Part shown: positions 23,126-30,294 of the stretch, piece after piece | How positions within the stretch are numbered: position 1 is the first letter of the stretch | Layout: each line of letters begins with the position of its first letter | From: Dehalococcoidia bacterium SM23_28_2 | GTDB taxonomy: Bacteria; Chloroflexota; Dehalococcoidia; SM23-28-2 | Assembly (NCBI GenBank): GCA_001303545.1 | Contig: LJUA01000005.1 | Span: forward strand, 1-30,294 | Direction: 5' to 3' | DNA: 30,294 nucleotides | Notes under the pieces: model-generated | Seen by the model: only the letters and a program-made list of their open reading frames with translations | What the model was told of the DNA's origin: nothing | Databases searched by the model: none | Position numbers and translations under genes: made by a program

Positions 23126-24534
23126 GGCCGAAGGGCATTCCCCAGCGCGTCCATCTGGTGGGCATCGGCGGCATCCACATGTCGGCCATCGCCCACGTCC
23201 TCCTCGCCTGGGGTCATCAGATTTCCGGCTCCGATCTCAGGCTGTCGCCCCTCACCGAACGCCTGCAGGAAGAAGGAGCCACCATCTACCAGGGCCACGC
23301 CGCCGACCACCTGGGCGACGCCGAGCTGGTGGTCTACACGGCGGCCAGCCAGCCCGACAACCCCGAGCTCACGGAGGCCAGGCGCCGTGGCCTGCCTATT
23401 CTCCAGCGAGCGGAGATGATCGCCCGCCTGCTGGAGGGGCGCCAGGCCATCGCCGTGGCTGGCAGCCACGGCAAGACCAGCACCAGCGCTCTCATCGCCC
23501 TCATGCTCAAGGAGGCCGGCTATGACCCCACCTTCCTGGTGGGCGGCGAGATAGTCGACCTGGACACCAACGCCCACGCCGGCCGAGGCGAGCACATCGT
23601 GGTGGAGGCCGACGAGTTCGCCGGCGCCTTCCTTCACTACCGGCCGCAGGTGGCGGTGGTCACCAACATCGAGCCCGATCATTTGGACTTCTACGGCAGC
23701 TTCCAGCGTCTGACCGATGCCTTCCGGCAGTTCATGTCCCAGGTGACGGCCGACGGCTTCGTCATCGCCTGCGCCGACGACCCCACCATCCGCGACATGC
23801 TCGCCCATCCGGAGGCCGAGCCGCCTATTCAGGCTACGGTCATTCGCTATGGTCTAAAAAAAAACGAAGGATTTTTCCCCGAAAATCTTTCGCCAAAGGG
23901 TATATGCGGGTATACTTTTCTGCTAAAATACGGCAAAGAGTCCTACACGGCCTTCGAGACCAATTTGGCAGGGGGCCATCAAGTGAATAATGCCCTGGCT
24001 GCCATCGTTGTGGCGCGTGTTCTCGGCCTGCCCAAGCCGGCCGTGCGGGAGACTCTCGCCCGCTTTCGAGGCGTCAAGCGACGCTTCCAGTTCGTGGGCG
24101 AAGCGGCGAGCATCACTATCATGGATGACTATGCTCATCATCCCACCGAGATCAGCGCCACCATCGCCGCCGCCCGCCAGCGCTTCCCTGGCCGCCGCCT
24201 GGTCTGCCTCTTCCAGCCCCACACCTACAGCCGAACCCGCTACCTCCTGGACGGCTTCCGTACCTGCTTCCAGGAGGTAGACCAGCTTCTCATCGCCGAG
24301 ACCTACGCCGCCCGCGAGGAGCCCTCGGCGGGCATGAGCGCCCAGGAGCTGACGGAGGCCATCGACAGGCCGCCGGCCACCTATGTCGGCGGGCTGGAAG
24401 AAGCGCCGCCAAAGGTGATCGAGTCCCTGCGACCGGGCGATGTCTTCTTCACCATCGGCGCTGGCGACATCGATCAGGTAGGACCGAAGGTCTTGGAGAC
24501 ACTGAAAGAGGAGCCGTGGACAGCGAGTTCCTAG
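23122..24534 (+). CDS. murC: UDP-N-acetylmuramate--L-alanine ligase
   Basis: This 470-residue Mur ligase adds the first amino acid, L-Ala, to UDP-MurNAc. The N-terminal HLVGIGGIHMSAIAHVLL is MurC-type. The P-loop GSHGKTSTSALIALML starts near residue 114. EADEFAGAFLHYRPQVAVVTNIEPDHLDFYG, GGHQVNNALAAI and MDDYAHHPTEI are also present. The open frame extends 441 bases further upstream, but only as a shadow of murG. The GTG at 23122 overlaps the murG stop and has GAGGTGG upstream. Bases 23851-23950 are strikingly AT-rich (about 41 of 100 G/C by my count) and include a run of nine A, yet the frame stays open. Confidence 0.96.
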   Translation: MRPKGIPQRVHLVGIGGIHMSAIAHVLLAWGHQISGSDLRLSPLTERLQEEGATIYQGHAADHLGDAELVVYTAASQPDNPELTEARRRGLPILQRAEMIARLLEGRQAIAVAGSHGKTSTSALIALMLKEAGYDPTFLVGGEIVDLDTNAHAGRGEHIVVEADEFAGAFLHYRPQVAVVTNIEPDHLDFYGSFQRLTDAFRQFMSQVTADGFVIACADDPTIRDMLAHPEAEPPIQATVIRYGLKKNEGFFPENLSPKGICGYTFLLKYGKESYTAFETNLAGGHQVNNALAAIVVARVLGLPKPAVRETLARFRGVKRRFQFVGEAASITIMDDYAHHPTEISATIAAARQRFPGRRLVCLFQPHTYSRTRYLLDGFRTCFQEVDQLLIAETYAAREEPSAGMSAQELTEAIDRPPATYVGGLEEAPPKVIESLRPGDVFFTIGAGDIDQVGPKVLETLKEEPWTASS

Positions 24535-25445
24535 CGGAGTTGCGCCGGGCAGCACCCGTCCGCCTGGCCGAGCCGATGTCCAGCCATACCACCTTCGGCA
24601 TCGGCGGGCCGGCGGATGCCTATGCCGCCGCCGAATCGGAAGGGCAACTACAGGCGCTGGCAGATATCGCCCAGCGCTACAGCTTGCCCTCCTTCATCCT
24701 CGGCTCGGGCAGCAACGTCCTGGTGGGCGATGACGGCATCCGCGGCCTGGTCATCGAGAATCGCAGCGGCCGCGTCGATCAGCCCATCCGCCAGGGCAAC
24801 GGCAGCCTGCTGATACGCGCCGAGTCCGGGACCAGCCTCGCTGGTCTAGCGCGGCGGTTCGCTCAGGCCGGTCTGGCCGGCCTGGAGTGGGCCTGCGGCA
24901 TCCCCGGCAGCCTGGGCGGAGCGGTCATCTATAACGCCGGCGCCTACGGAGGATGCCTGGCCGACTGCCTGCGCAGTGTGCGCGTCACCAATAGCAGTGC
25001 CGAGGTAGAGGCAGTAGCAGCCAGCGATCTGGCCCTCAGCTATCGGGCCAGCGCCTTCACTCGCGGCCTGCTTCAGGGGAAGGTCCTCCTTTCCCTCGAT
25101 CTGATGCTGCACGAGGGCGACGCCCAAGCATTGACCGCACGAGTGGCCGAGCTGGACGCCCGCCGTCTGGCGGCCCAGCCACGAGAGCGCAACGCCGGCT
25201 CGGTCTTCAAGAACACCCTCGAGCATCCCGCCTGGTGGCTCATCGATCAGGTGGGCCTGCGGGGCCATTTCATCGGCGATGCCCAGATCTCGCCCAAGCA
25301 CACCAATTTCATTGTCAACTGCGGCCAGGCCCGCGCCGCCGACGTTAAAGCACTGATGGACCTGGCCCAATCGAAAGTGGAGGAACGCTTTGGCGTTCGC
25401 CTGGAGCCGGAGGTGACCCTGGTGGGGGAGGGATTCGGTGGCTAG
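24516..25445 (+). CDS. murB: UDP-N-acetylenolpyruvoylglucosamine reductase
   Basis: This 309-residue FAD enzyme reduces UDP-GlcNAc-enolpyruvate to UDP-MurNAc. Its FAD-binding motifs are SSHTTFGIGGPADAY, FILGSGSNVLVGDDG and GLEWACGIPGSLGGAVIYNAGAYGG. The substrate-side NAGSVFKNT carries the catalytic Ser, followed by AQISPKHTNFIVNCGQA. The start is a GTG at 24516 with GAGGAG just upstream, overlapping murC by 19 bases. Its end overlaps ddl by eight bases. Confidence 0.96.
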   Translation: MDSEFLAELRRAAPVRLAEPMSSHTTFGIGGPADAYAAAESEGQLQALADIAQRYSLPSFILGSGSNVLVGDDGIRGLVIENRSGRVDQPIRQGNGSLLIRAESGTSLAGLARRFAQAGLAGLEWACGIPGSLGGAVIYNAGAYGGCLADCLRSVRVTNSSAEVEAVAASDLALSYRASAFTRGLLQGKVLLSLDLMLHEGDAQALTARVAELDARRLAAQPRERNAGSVFKNTLEHPAWWLIDQVGLRGHFIGDAQISPKHTNFIVNCGQARAADVKALMDLAQSKVEERFGVRLEPEVTLVGEGFGG

Positions 25446-26508
25446 GGGAAAGCGGCTGCGAGTGGGCGTCCTCTTCGGCGGTCGCTCCGTCGAGCATGAG
25501 GTGTCGGTTATCTCCGCCCAGGGCGTGATGGCCGCCTTCGACCAGGATCGCTTCCAGGTGGTGCCAATGGGCGTCACCAAGGACGGCACCTGGCTCACCG
25601 CCCAGGAGACGCAGGCCGCCCTGGCCGCCATCAGAGGCGAGCGCCTGGGCGCTTTGGAGAAGCCCGCTGGCCGCGGCCTCAGCGGTCAGATTCTAGCCGC
25701 CCTCCGGAAGATCGACATCCTGTTTCCGCTGGTGCACGGCACCTACGGTGAGGACGGCTCTCTCCAGGGGCTCCTGGAGATCCTGGGTATTCCCTACGTG
25801 GGAGCCGGCGTCACCGCCAGCGCCGTGGGTATGGACAAGGCCCTCCAGCAGATGGTCCTCCGCCAGGCGGGCCTACCCCTGCCCAACTCGCTCGTCGTCG
25901 GTTCGCCCCAGTGGAAGAACGAAAAGGCCGCCGTCGCCCGCCAGATAGAGCAGGAGCTGGGCTACCCCTGCTTCGTCAAGCCGGCCAGCGGCGGCAGCAG
26001 CGTGGGCACCGTCAAGGCCCGCACGCGGGAAGACCTGGCCGATGCCCTGGCCGAGGCCTTCCGCTACGATCGCAAGGTCATAGTGGAGCAGGCCATCGAG
26101 GGTCGCCACATCGAGTGCAGCGTCCTGGGCAACGATGACCCCCAGGCCTCACCGCCGGGGGAGATCGTCTTCGCCCGTGAGTTCTACGACTATGTGGCCA
26201 AATACGAAGACCCCCGCACTCGACTGATCATCCCCGCCGAGCTGCCGCCGGAGGTGAGCGAGCGGCTGCGGGCCCTGGCCATCGCCGTGTTCAAGGCTAT
26301 CGATTGCGCCGGCATGGGACGGGTGGACTTCTTCCTCACTCGAGACGGCCGTGCCTACGTCAACGAAATCAACACCATACCCGGCTTCACCCCCATGAGC
26401 ATGTATCCCAAGCTGTGGGAGGCCGCCGGCCTCTCCTACACCGACCTGATAAGCCGCCTTATCGAGCTTGGGCTGGAACGCCATCAGGAGAAGCAAGGGC
26501 ATGTCTAG
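25438..26508 (+). CDS. ddl: D-alanine--D-alanine ligase
   Basis: This 356-residue ATP-grasp enzyme makes the D-Ala-D-Ala used by MurF. LFGGRSVEHEVSVISA is at the N-terminus. The ATP-grasp core includes HGTYGEDGSLQGLLE, FVKPASGGSSVGTVKA and VNEINTIPGFTPMSMYPKLWEAAG. FYDYVAKYEDPRT carries the Tyr-Lys-Tyr region associated with D-Ala (not D-lactate) specificity, so I see no sign of a Van-type ligase. The GTG at 25438 follows GGGGGAGG and overlaps the end of murB. Its stop overlaps the ftsQ start. Confidence 0.95.
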   Translation: MARGKRLRVGVLFGGRSVEHEVSVISAQGVMAAFDQDRFQVVPMGVTKDGTWLTAQETQAALAAIRGERLGALEKPAGRGLSGQILAALRKIDILFPLVHGTYGEDGSLQGLLEILGIPYVGAGVTASAVGMDKALQQMVLRQAGLPLPNSLVVGSPQWKNEKAAVARQIEQELGYPCFVKPASGGSSVGTVKARTREDLADALAEAFRYDRKVIVEQAIEGRHIECSVLGNDDPQASPPGEIVFAREFYDYVAKYEDPRTRLIIPAELPPEVSERLRALAIAVFKAIDCAGMGRVDFFLTRDGRAYVNEINTIPGFTPMSMYPKLWEAAGLSYTDLISRLIELGLERHQEKQGHV

Positions 26509-27283
26509 AGACGACTGGCAGCCAAGGACGCGACGTCTACTCCAGGGCCACGTGCTCCTGGAAGCGGACGAGGAGCCCGGCGGCCCACGGCTCTGGCGGC
26601 GGCTGCTGGCCCTGCTCTTGGTGGCAGGCCTGATCGGCGGCTGTGTGGCCCTCTACTTGACGCCCGTCCTCCGGGTGCAGGAAGTCCAAGTGACGGGAGC
26701 CCAGACCCTGGACGCTCGCTCCCTGGCGAAGCTGGCTGACCTTGAGGGCGCCAGCATGTTCACCGTCCCTCTGGAGGAGGCCGAGGCCCGGCTGGTCGTC
26801 CTGCCCATGGTCAAGTCAGTGAAGGCCGAGCGGCAGTGGCCACACGCCGTTCGCCTGGTCGTCGAGGAGAGGCAACCCTGGAGCTACTGGTACACGCAAG
26901 ATGACGAGTACGTCGTGGATGCTGAAGGCGTCGTCCTGGAAGGCGTCCTGCCTCCGCCGGACGCGCCCGTCATCTACCACCTGGACGGCTCAGCCAAGTT
27001 CAAACCGGGAGACGTTATCGACGCTGACGCTGTGCGCCTGGCCCACCAACTCCTGGATTCTCTGCCCGACTCCCTGGATGTGGGCCTGGTGCGCCTGGAG
27101 TATGGCAGCCGCGAGGGTCTGTCCCTACTGACCAACGCCGGCTATCGAGTCATCGTGGGCGATAGCCACGGCCTGGAGTACAAACTGGCCGTGTGGCAAG
27201 CCCTCGATCAGCGGCTCGGTCACCAGCAGATGGAGGGACACGTACTCGACCTGAGGTTCGGTGATAGACCCTCCCTTCGCTGA
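26501..27283 (+). CDS. ftsQ: Cell division protein FtsQ/DivIB
   Basis: This 260-residue bitopic division protein has a basic cytoplasmic tail, one membrane segment at about residues 35-54 (LLALLLVAGLIGGCVALYL) and an extracytoplasmic POTRA domain (VQEVQVTGAQTLDARSLAKLADLEG...). The beta domain follows, including LVVEERQPWSYWYTQDDEYVVDAEGVVLE. FtsQ links FtsL and other late divisome parts. I chose the ATG at 26501 over an upstream GTG at 26468, because AGGAG lies about 11 bases before it and it overlaps the ddl stop in the usual tight style. It is placed between ddl and ftsA as expected. Confidence 0.93.
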   Translation: MSRDDWQPRTRRLLQGHVLLEADEEPGGPRLWRRLLALLLVAGLIGGCVALYLTPVLRVQEVQVTGAQTLDARSLAKLADLEGASMFTVPLEEAEARLVVLPMVKSVKAERQWPHAVRLVVEERQPWSYWYTQDDEYVVDAEGVVLEGVLPPPDAPVIYHLDGSAKFKPGDVIDADAVRLAHQLLDSLPDSLDVGLVRLEYGSREGLSLLTNAGYRVIVGDSHGLEYKLAVWQALDQRLGHQQMEGHVLDLRFGDRPSLR

Positions 27284-27297
27284 AAGGGGGGAGAGAG

Positions 27298-28548
27298 ATG
27301 TATCGAAACGGTAACTTCGCCGCCGTCGACGTAGGAAGCACCAAGGTGTGCACCCTGGTGGGCGAGGTAGTCGCCGAGGGGGAGATGCGCATCGTGGGCG
27401 TGGGCATCTCTCCTACCGCTGGCATGAACCGAGGGATGGTGGAGAACATCCAGCAGGCCACCGAGTCCATCCTCAACTCGGTAGAGAAGGCCGAGAAATC
27501 CAGCGGCACCCGCATCGTCTCCGCCCAGGTGAGCATCAGCGGCAGCCACATCAACTCGATGATTAACCGCGCCGTCGTGGCCATCCCCGGCCGTAACCGA
27601 CCCATCGGGCCGGAGGATGTGGGCCGCGTCCTGGACGCGGCAGAGACGGTGAGCATCCCCAGCGATCGTCAGGTGCTGCACGTCATCCCCCGCTACTTCG
27701 TAGTGGACGGTCAGGAGCACGTCAGCGACCCCGCCGGGATGCACGGCCAGCGTCTGGACGTGGAGACGCTCATCGTCACCGGCAGCGTGTCCGCTATCCA
27801 GAACCTCACCAAGTGCGTGGAGGGGGCGGGCGTTCAGGTGGAAGACCTGGTGCTCAGCCCTCTGGCCAGCGCCGAAGCCGTGCTGGAAGAGGAAGAGAAG
27901 CGGCAGGGGGTGGTGCTGGCCGATATCGGCGGCGGTACCACCGGCGTTTGCGTCTTCGCCGAAGGCACCCCCTTCCACACGACTATCCTGCCCGTGGGCG
28001 GCTATCACCTCACCCACGACTTGGTGGCCGGCATCAGGGCGCCCTTCGATGCTGCGGAGGAGGCCAAGACCCTCTACGGCCACGCCATGCCCAGCACGAT
28101 CGACGCCGAGGAGATGGTGGAGATCGACACCTTCGGCGCCGATAGGCGCAAGAGCGTCTCCCGCCGCCGCCTGACGGAGATCCTCCAGGCCCGGGTAGAG
28201 GAGATCTTGGAGATGATCTACATGGACGTGCGGCGGGCCGGCTACGACGAGCTGCTGGCCGCCGGCCTCGTTCTCACCGGCGGCTCGGCAAACCTGGCGG
28301 GCATGGACGTTCTGGCCGAGCAGGTCCTGCGGATGCCCGCTCGCATCGGCGTGCCGCGCGGCCTATACGGTCTATCGGACATCCTGGCCAACCCGGCCTA
28401 TGCCACCAGCGTAGGTCTCCTGCACTGGGGCCTGAACCAGACGCAGCCAAACGGCCGCGGGCACGGGGTGAGCCAGAAAGCGCACGGCCCTTCCTGGGGA
28501 TGGCTGCGCAGCATCGGTCGTTGGTTCAAATTCCTTTTGCCTGAATAG
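27298..28548 (+). CDS. ftsA: Cell division protein FtsA
   Basis: This 416-residue actin-like ATPase tethers FtsZ filaments to the membrane and helps activate septal wall synthesis. The phosphate-1 motif is FAAVDVGSTKVCTLVG, the SHS2/1C subdomain lies near SISGSHINSMINRAVV, and phosphate-2 is VLADIGGGTTGVCVFAEG. The adenosine motif is LVLTGGSANLAGMDVLAE. The C-terminus (WGWLRSIGRWFKFLLPE) is an amphipathic helix, as expected of the membrane-targeting sequence. The ATG at 27298 has GGGGGGAGAG upstream and lies 14 bases past ftsQ. Confidence 0.97.
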   Translation: MYRNGNFAAVDVGSTKVCTLVGEVVAEGEMRIVGVGISPTAGMNRGMVENIQQATESILNSVEKAEKSSGTRIVSAQVSISGSHINSMINRAVVAIPGRNRPIGPEDVGRVLDAAETVSIPSDRQVLHVIPRYFVVDGQEHVSDPAGMHGQRLDVETLIVTGSVSAIQNLTKCVEGAGVQVEDLVLSPLASAEAVLEEEEKRQGVVLADIGGGTTGVCVFAEGTPFHTTILPVGGYHLTHDLVAGIRAPFDAAEEAKTLYGHAMPSTIDAEEMVEIDTFGADRRKSVSRRRLTEILQARVEEILEMIYMDVRRAGYDELLAAGLVLTGGSANLAGMDVLAEQVLRMPARIGVPRGLYGLSDILANPAYATSVGLLHWGLNQTQPNGRGHGVSQKAHGPSWGWLRSIGRWFKFLLPE

Positions 28549-28595
28549 CAAACGAAACAGATATGGGCAGCAAGAAAAGGGGAAAGGAGGCAAAG

Positions 28596-29669
28596 GTGGC
28601 GAACAGGGTAGATACTGAAGGACTGCCACCAATCAAGGTGGTGGGAGTGGGTGGCGCCGGCTGCAATGCCGTGAACCGCATGATCCAGGCCGGCGTCAAG
28701 GGCGTTCAGTTCGTGGGCGTTAACACCGATACCCAGGCCCTGATGCGCTGCGACGCGGAGTCGAGGCTGCGCATCGGCGACCGCCTAACCAAGGGCCTGG
28801 GCGTGGGCGGCGACGCTGATCTGGCTCAGCGAGCCGCCGAAGAGAACCGAGACGAGATCCTGGATGCAGTACGAGATGCCGAGATGGTGTTCATCACCGC
28901 CGGCATGGGCGGTGGCACCGGCACCGGTGCCGCTCCCATCGTCGCCGAGGTGGCCAAGCAGGCCAATGCCCTAACGGTGGCCGTGGTGACCAAGCCCTTC
29001 TCCTTCGAGGGGTCGCGCCGCCGCCTTCAGGCCGAGAACGGCATCTCCATGATGCGCGACCGCGTCGACACCCTCATCGTCATCCCCAACGACCGCCTGC
29101 TCTCCATCTGCGACCAGAAGACCAGCCTCGGCGAGGCCTTCCGGGTGGCCGACGACATCCTCCGCCAGGGCATCCAGGGCATCTCCGAGCTGATCACCAC
29201 TCCCGGGGACATCAACCTGGACTTCGCCGACGTGCGGCGGATCATGAACGAGGCCGGCCCCGCACTGATGGCCATCGGCCGCGCCGGCGGCGAGAATCGA
29301 GCGGTGGAGGCCGCCAAGGTGGCTATCACCAGCCCCCTCCTGGACGTCAGCATCCACGGCGCTCGCGGCGTGCTGTTCAACATCACCGCCTCCACCACCC
29401 TCGGCCTGCACGAGCTGAACATGGCTGCCCAGGTCATCGCCGAGGTAGTGGACCCCGAAGCCGAGATCATCTTCGGCACCGCCACCGACCCCGACCTAGG
29501 CGACGAGGTTCAGATCACCCTCATCGGTGTGGGCTTCACCACGCCGGAGACATACGAGGAGCGAACGCGAGAGGAGAGGCTACGCCAGCTCAGGGCGGAT
29601 TCTCTGGAGCAAGGCATAGTAGATACGGAGCTACCAAGTTTTTTGCGACGCCCGGTGGTCCACCGCTAA
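28596..29669 (+). CDS. ftsZ: Cell division protein FtsZ
   Basis: This tubulin-like GTPase forms the division ring. GVGGAGCNAVNRMI, the tubulin signature GMGGGTGTGAAPIVAEVAK (near residues 103-121), the T7 loop INLDFADVRRIM (NxDxxD) and a C-terminal peptide ELPSFLRR after a short linker are all present. I take the GTG at 28596, which follows a perfect AGGAGG (28585-28590) by five bases and gives 357 residues. An in-frame ATG at 28563 has no Shine-Dalgarno and would add 11 Lys-rich residues. Both might be used. It is the last gene of the cluster, followed by two hairpins, the second a clear terminator. Confidence 0.97.
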   Translation: MANRVDTEGLPPIKVVGVGGAGCNAVNRMIQAGVKGVQFVGVNTDTQALMRCDAESRLRIGDRLTKGLGVGGDADLAQRAAEENRDEILDAVRDAEMVFITAGMGGGTGTGAAPIVAEVAKQANALTVAVVTKPFSFEGSRRRLQAENGISMMRDRVDTLIVIPNDRLLSICDQKTSLGEAFRVADDILRQGIQGISELITTPGDINLDFADVRRIMNEAGPALMAIGRAGGENRAVEAAKVAITSPLLDVSIHGARGVLFNITASTTLGLHELNMAAQVIAEVVDPEAEIIFGTATDPDLGDEVQITLIGVGFTTPETYEERTREERLRQLRADSLEQGIVDTELPSFLRRPVVHR

Positions 29670-29689
29670 GGGGTAGCGGCCCACCGGGC
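29650..29689 (+). other. Large GC-rich hairpin spanning the ftsZ stop codon
   Basis: GCCCGGTGG (29650-29658) pairs with CCACCGGGC (29681-29689), and inside it CCGCTA (29663-29668) pairs with TAGCGG (29674-29679). The ftsZ TAA is at the top of the inner stem. No T-run follows, so it is not a standard terminator. It may protect the mRNA 3' end. Confidence 0.6.
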
Positions 29690-29732
29690 AACGGACACTG
29701 ACAAACTCTAGCGCTTCTACCACCAGCGCCAC

Positions 29733-29781
29733 GGGCAGCGGGCTTGGCCGGGGCCAAAATAAGCCCGCTGCCCCCTTTTTT
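29733..29781 (+). terminator. Rho-independent terminator of the dcw operon
   Basis: A perfect 13-bp stem (GGGCAGCGGGCTT at 29733-29745 with AAGCCCGCTGCCC at 29761-29773) encloses a 15-base loop that can itself fold (GGCC...GGCC). It is followed by CC and six T (29776-29781). It lies 64 bases past ftsZ and isolates nrdR from the cluster. Confidence 0.9.
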
Positions 29782-29796
29782 CAAACCCCGCCCTGG

Positions 29797-29843
29797 CCAC
29801 AATATGTTGAGCTTAAACGCTTGACATACCCAACATATTGTGG
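29797..29843 (+). promoter_or_regulatory. Two NrdR boxes flanking the -35 of the nrdR promoter
   Basis: The two boxes lie at 29797-29812 and 29828-29843, with centres 31 bases apart (three helical turns). Each fits the NrdR box consensus ACACwATATATwGTGT in its core. CCACAATATGTTG in the first is the exact reverse complement of CAACATATTGTGG in the second. A consensus TTGACA (29821-29826) lies between them. A weak -10 TAATCT at 29844-29849 (17-base spacer) follows the second box. This fits repression of nrdR, and of any ribonucleotide reductase gene downstream of the window, by NrdR. Confidence 0.8.
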
Positions 29844-29877
29844 TAATCTATCTCCTGCCCCCTGGGTGGTAGAGATC

Positions 29878-30294
29878 ATGAAGTGCCCTTATTGCGGCTT
29901 CGAGGACTCTAAGGTGACCGACTCGCGGGCCATGGAGGGCGGCATCCGCCGCCGCCGCGAGTGCCTCTCCTGCGGCCAGCGCTTCACCACCGCCGAGCGC
30001 GTCGAGCTGGGCGGCCTGATGGTGGTGAAGAAGGACGGCCGCCGCGAGGAGTTCTCGCGGGAGAAGCTCCTGCTCGGCGTGCGCAAGGCCTGCGAGAAGC
30101 GGCCCATAGCGCAGGGGGCCGTCGAGGCCCTGGTGGACGACGTGGAGACGCAGGTGTACGCCCAGGGCAAGGCGGAGGTGCCCACCAGCCTCGTCGGCGA
30201 GCTGGTCATCGACCGCCTGCGCGACCTGGACGAGGTGGCCTACATCCGCTTCGCCAGCGTCTACCGCGCCTTCCGCGACATGGACGACCTGAAG
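29878..30294 (+). CDS. nrdR: Transcriptional repressor NrdR (3' end cut by window edge)
   Basis: 139 residues are visible and the frame is still open at the window end. Most NrdR proteins are about 150-160 residues, so little is missing. It has an N-terminal zinc ribbon (CPYCG with Cys3/Cys6, and CLSCG with Cys29/Cys32) with SKVTDSRAMEGGIRRRREC between. The ATP-cone domain starts near residue 47 (MVVKKDGRREEFSREKLLLGVRKACEKRPI). NrdR senses (d)ATP and represses ribonucleotide reductase genes. No strong Shine-Dalgarno is visible before the ATG. Two NrdR boxes lie in its own promoter. Confidence 0.97.
   Translation, partial: MKCPYCGFEDSKVTDSRAMEGGIRRRRECLSCGQRFTTAERVELGGLMVVKKDGRREEFSREKLLLGVRKACEKRPIAQGAVEALVDDVETQVYAQGKAEVPTSLVGELVIDRLRDLDEVAYIRFASVYRAFRDMDDLK

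Noticed and set aside
25438..26508. Ddl as a vancomycin-resistance (D-lactate) type ligase
   Set aside because: The DYVAKY region has the Tyr pattern of ordinary D-Ala ligases, and no vanH or vanX is adjacent.

Overview
The window is about 30.3 kb of gene-dense, GC-rich bacterial chromosome with no mobile elements, CRISPR arrays or RNA genes that I can see. It carries a cell-wall and division (dcw) cluster plus housekeeping genes. High GC, the small dense layout, the bacterial-type zinc-dependent deacetylase, SelB and the overall protein flavour suggest a Chloroflexota lineage. That placement is an inference from protein character, not a database result, and should be held loosely.

Layout. 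Positions 1-489 hold the 3' end of hemW (+). A convergent histone-deacetylase-family gene (-) shares a CTAG stop with it. selB (+, 1679-3556) is followed at once by a Cys-rich DUF3795 gene (+). A minus-strand block then reads right to left: mog-trmD-rplS (ending in a clear terminator), priA (own promoter), and def-cca-secDF-small DUF6504-like gene (own promoter). From 13264 rightwards, a canonical promoter and three GTGGG boxes at a 10-bp period start the dcw cluster on the + strand: mraZ, rsmH, ftsL, ftsI, murF, mraY, murD, ftsW, murG, murC, murB, ddl, ftsQ, ftsA, ftsZ. It ends in a strong Rho-independent terminator at 29733-29781. The 5' part of nrdR follows, with its own promoter flanked by two NrdR boxes.

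How the genes work together. MurF, MurC, MurD and MurB, with Ddl, make lipid-II precursors. MraY and MurG assemble lipid I and lipid II. FtsW with FtsI (PBP) polymerises and cross-links septal peptidoglycan. FtsL, FtsQ, FtsA and FtsZ build the divisome. MraZ is the expected autoregulator. murE is the one expected wall gene missing from the cluster. Many genes overlap by stop/start or start at GTG or TTG. ftsW appears to start at ATC.

No intergenic stretch exceeds about 255 bases. The longest is 13197-13451, between mog and mraZ, and it is full of regulatory-looking repeats. I found no clearly novel multi-gene system. The most interesting signals are the ATC start of ftsW, the missing murE, the layered repeats in the mraZ promoter and leader, a chain of minicistrons between ftsL and ftsI, and an AT-rich island inside murC.
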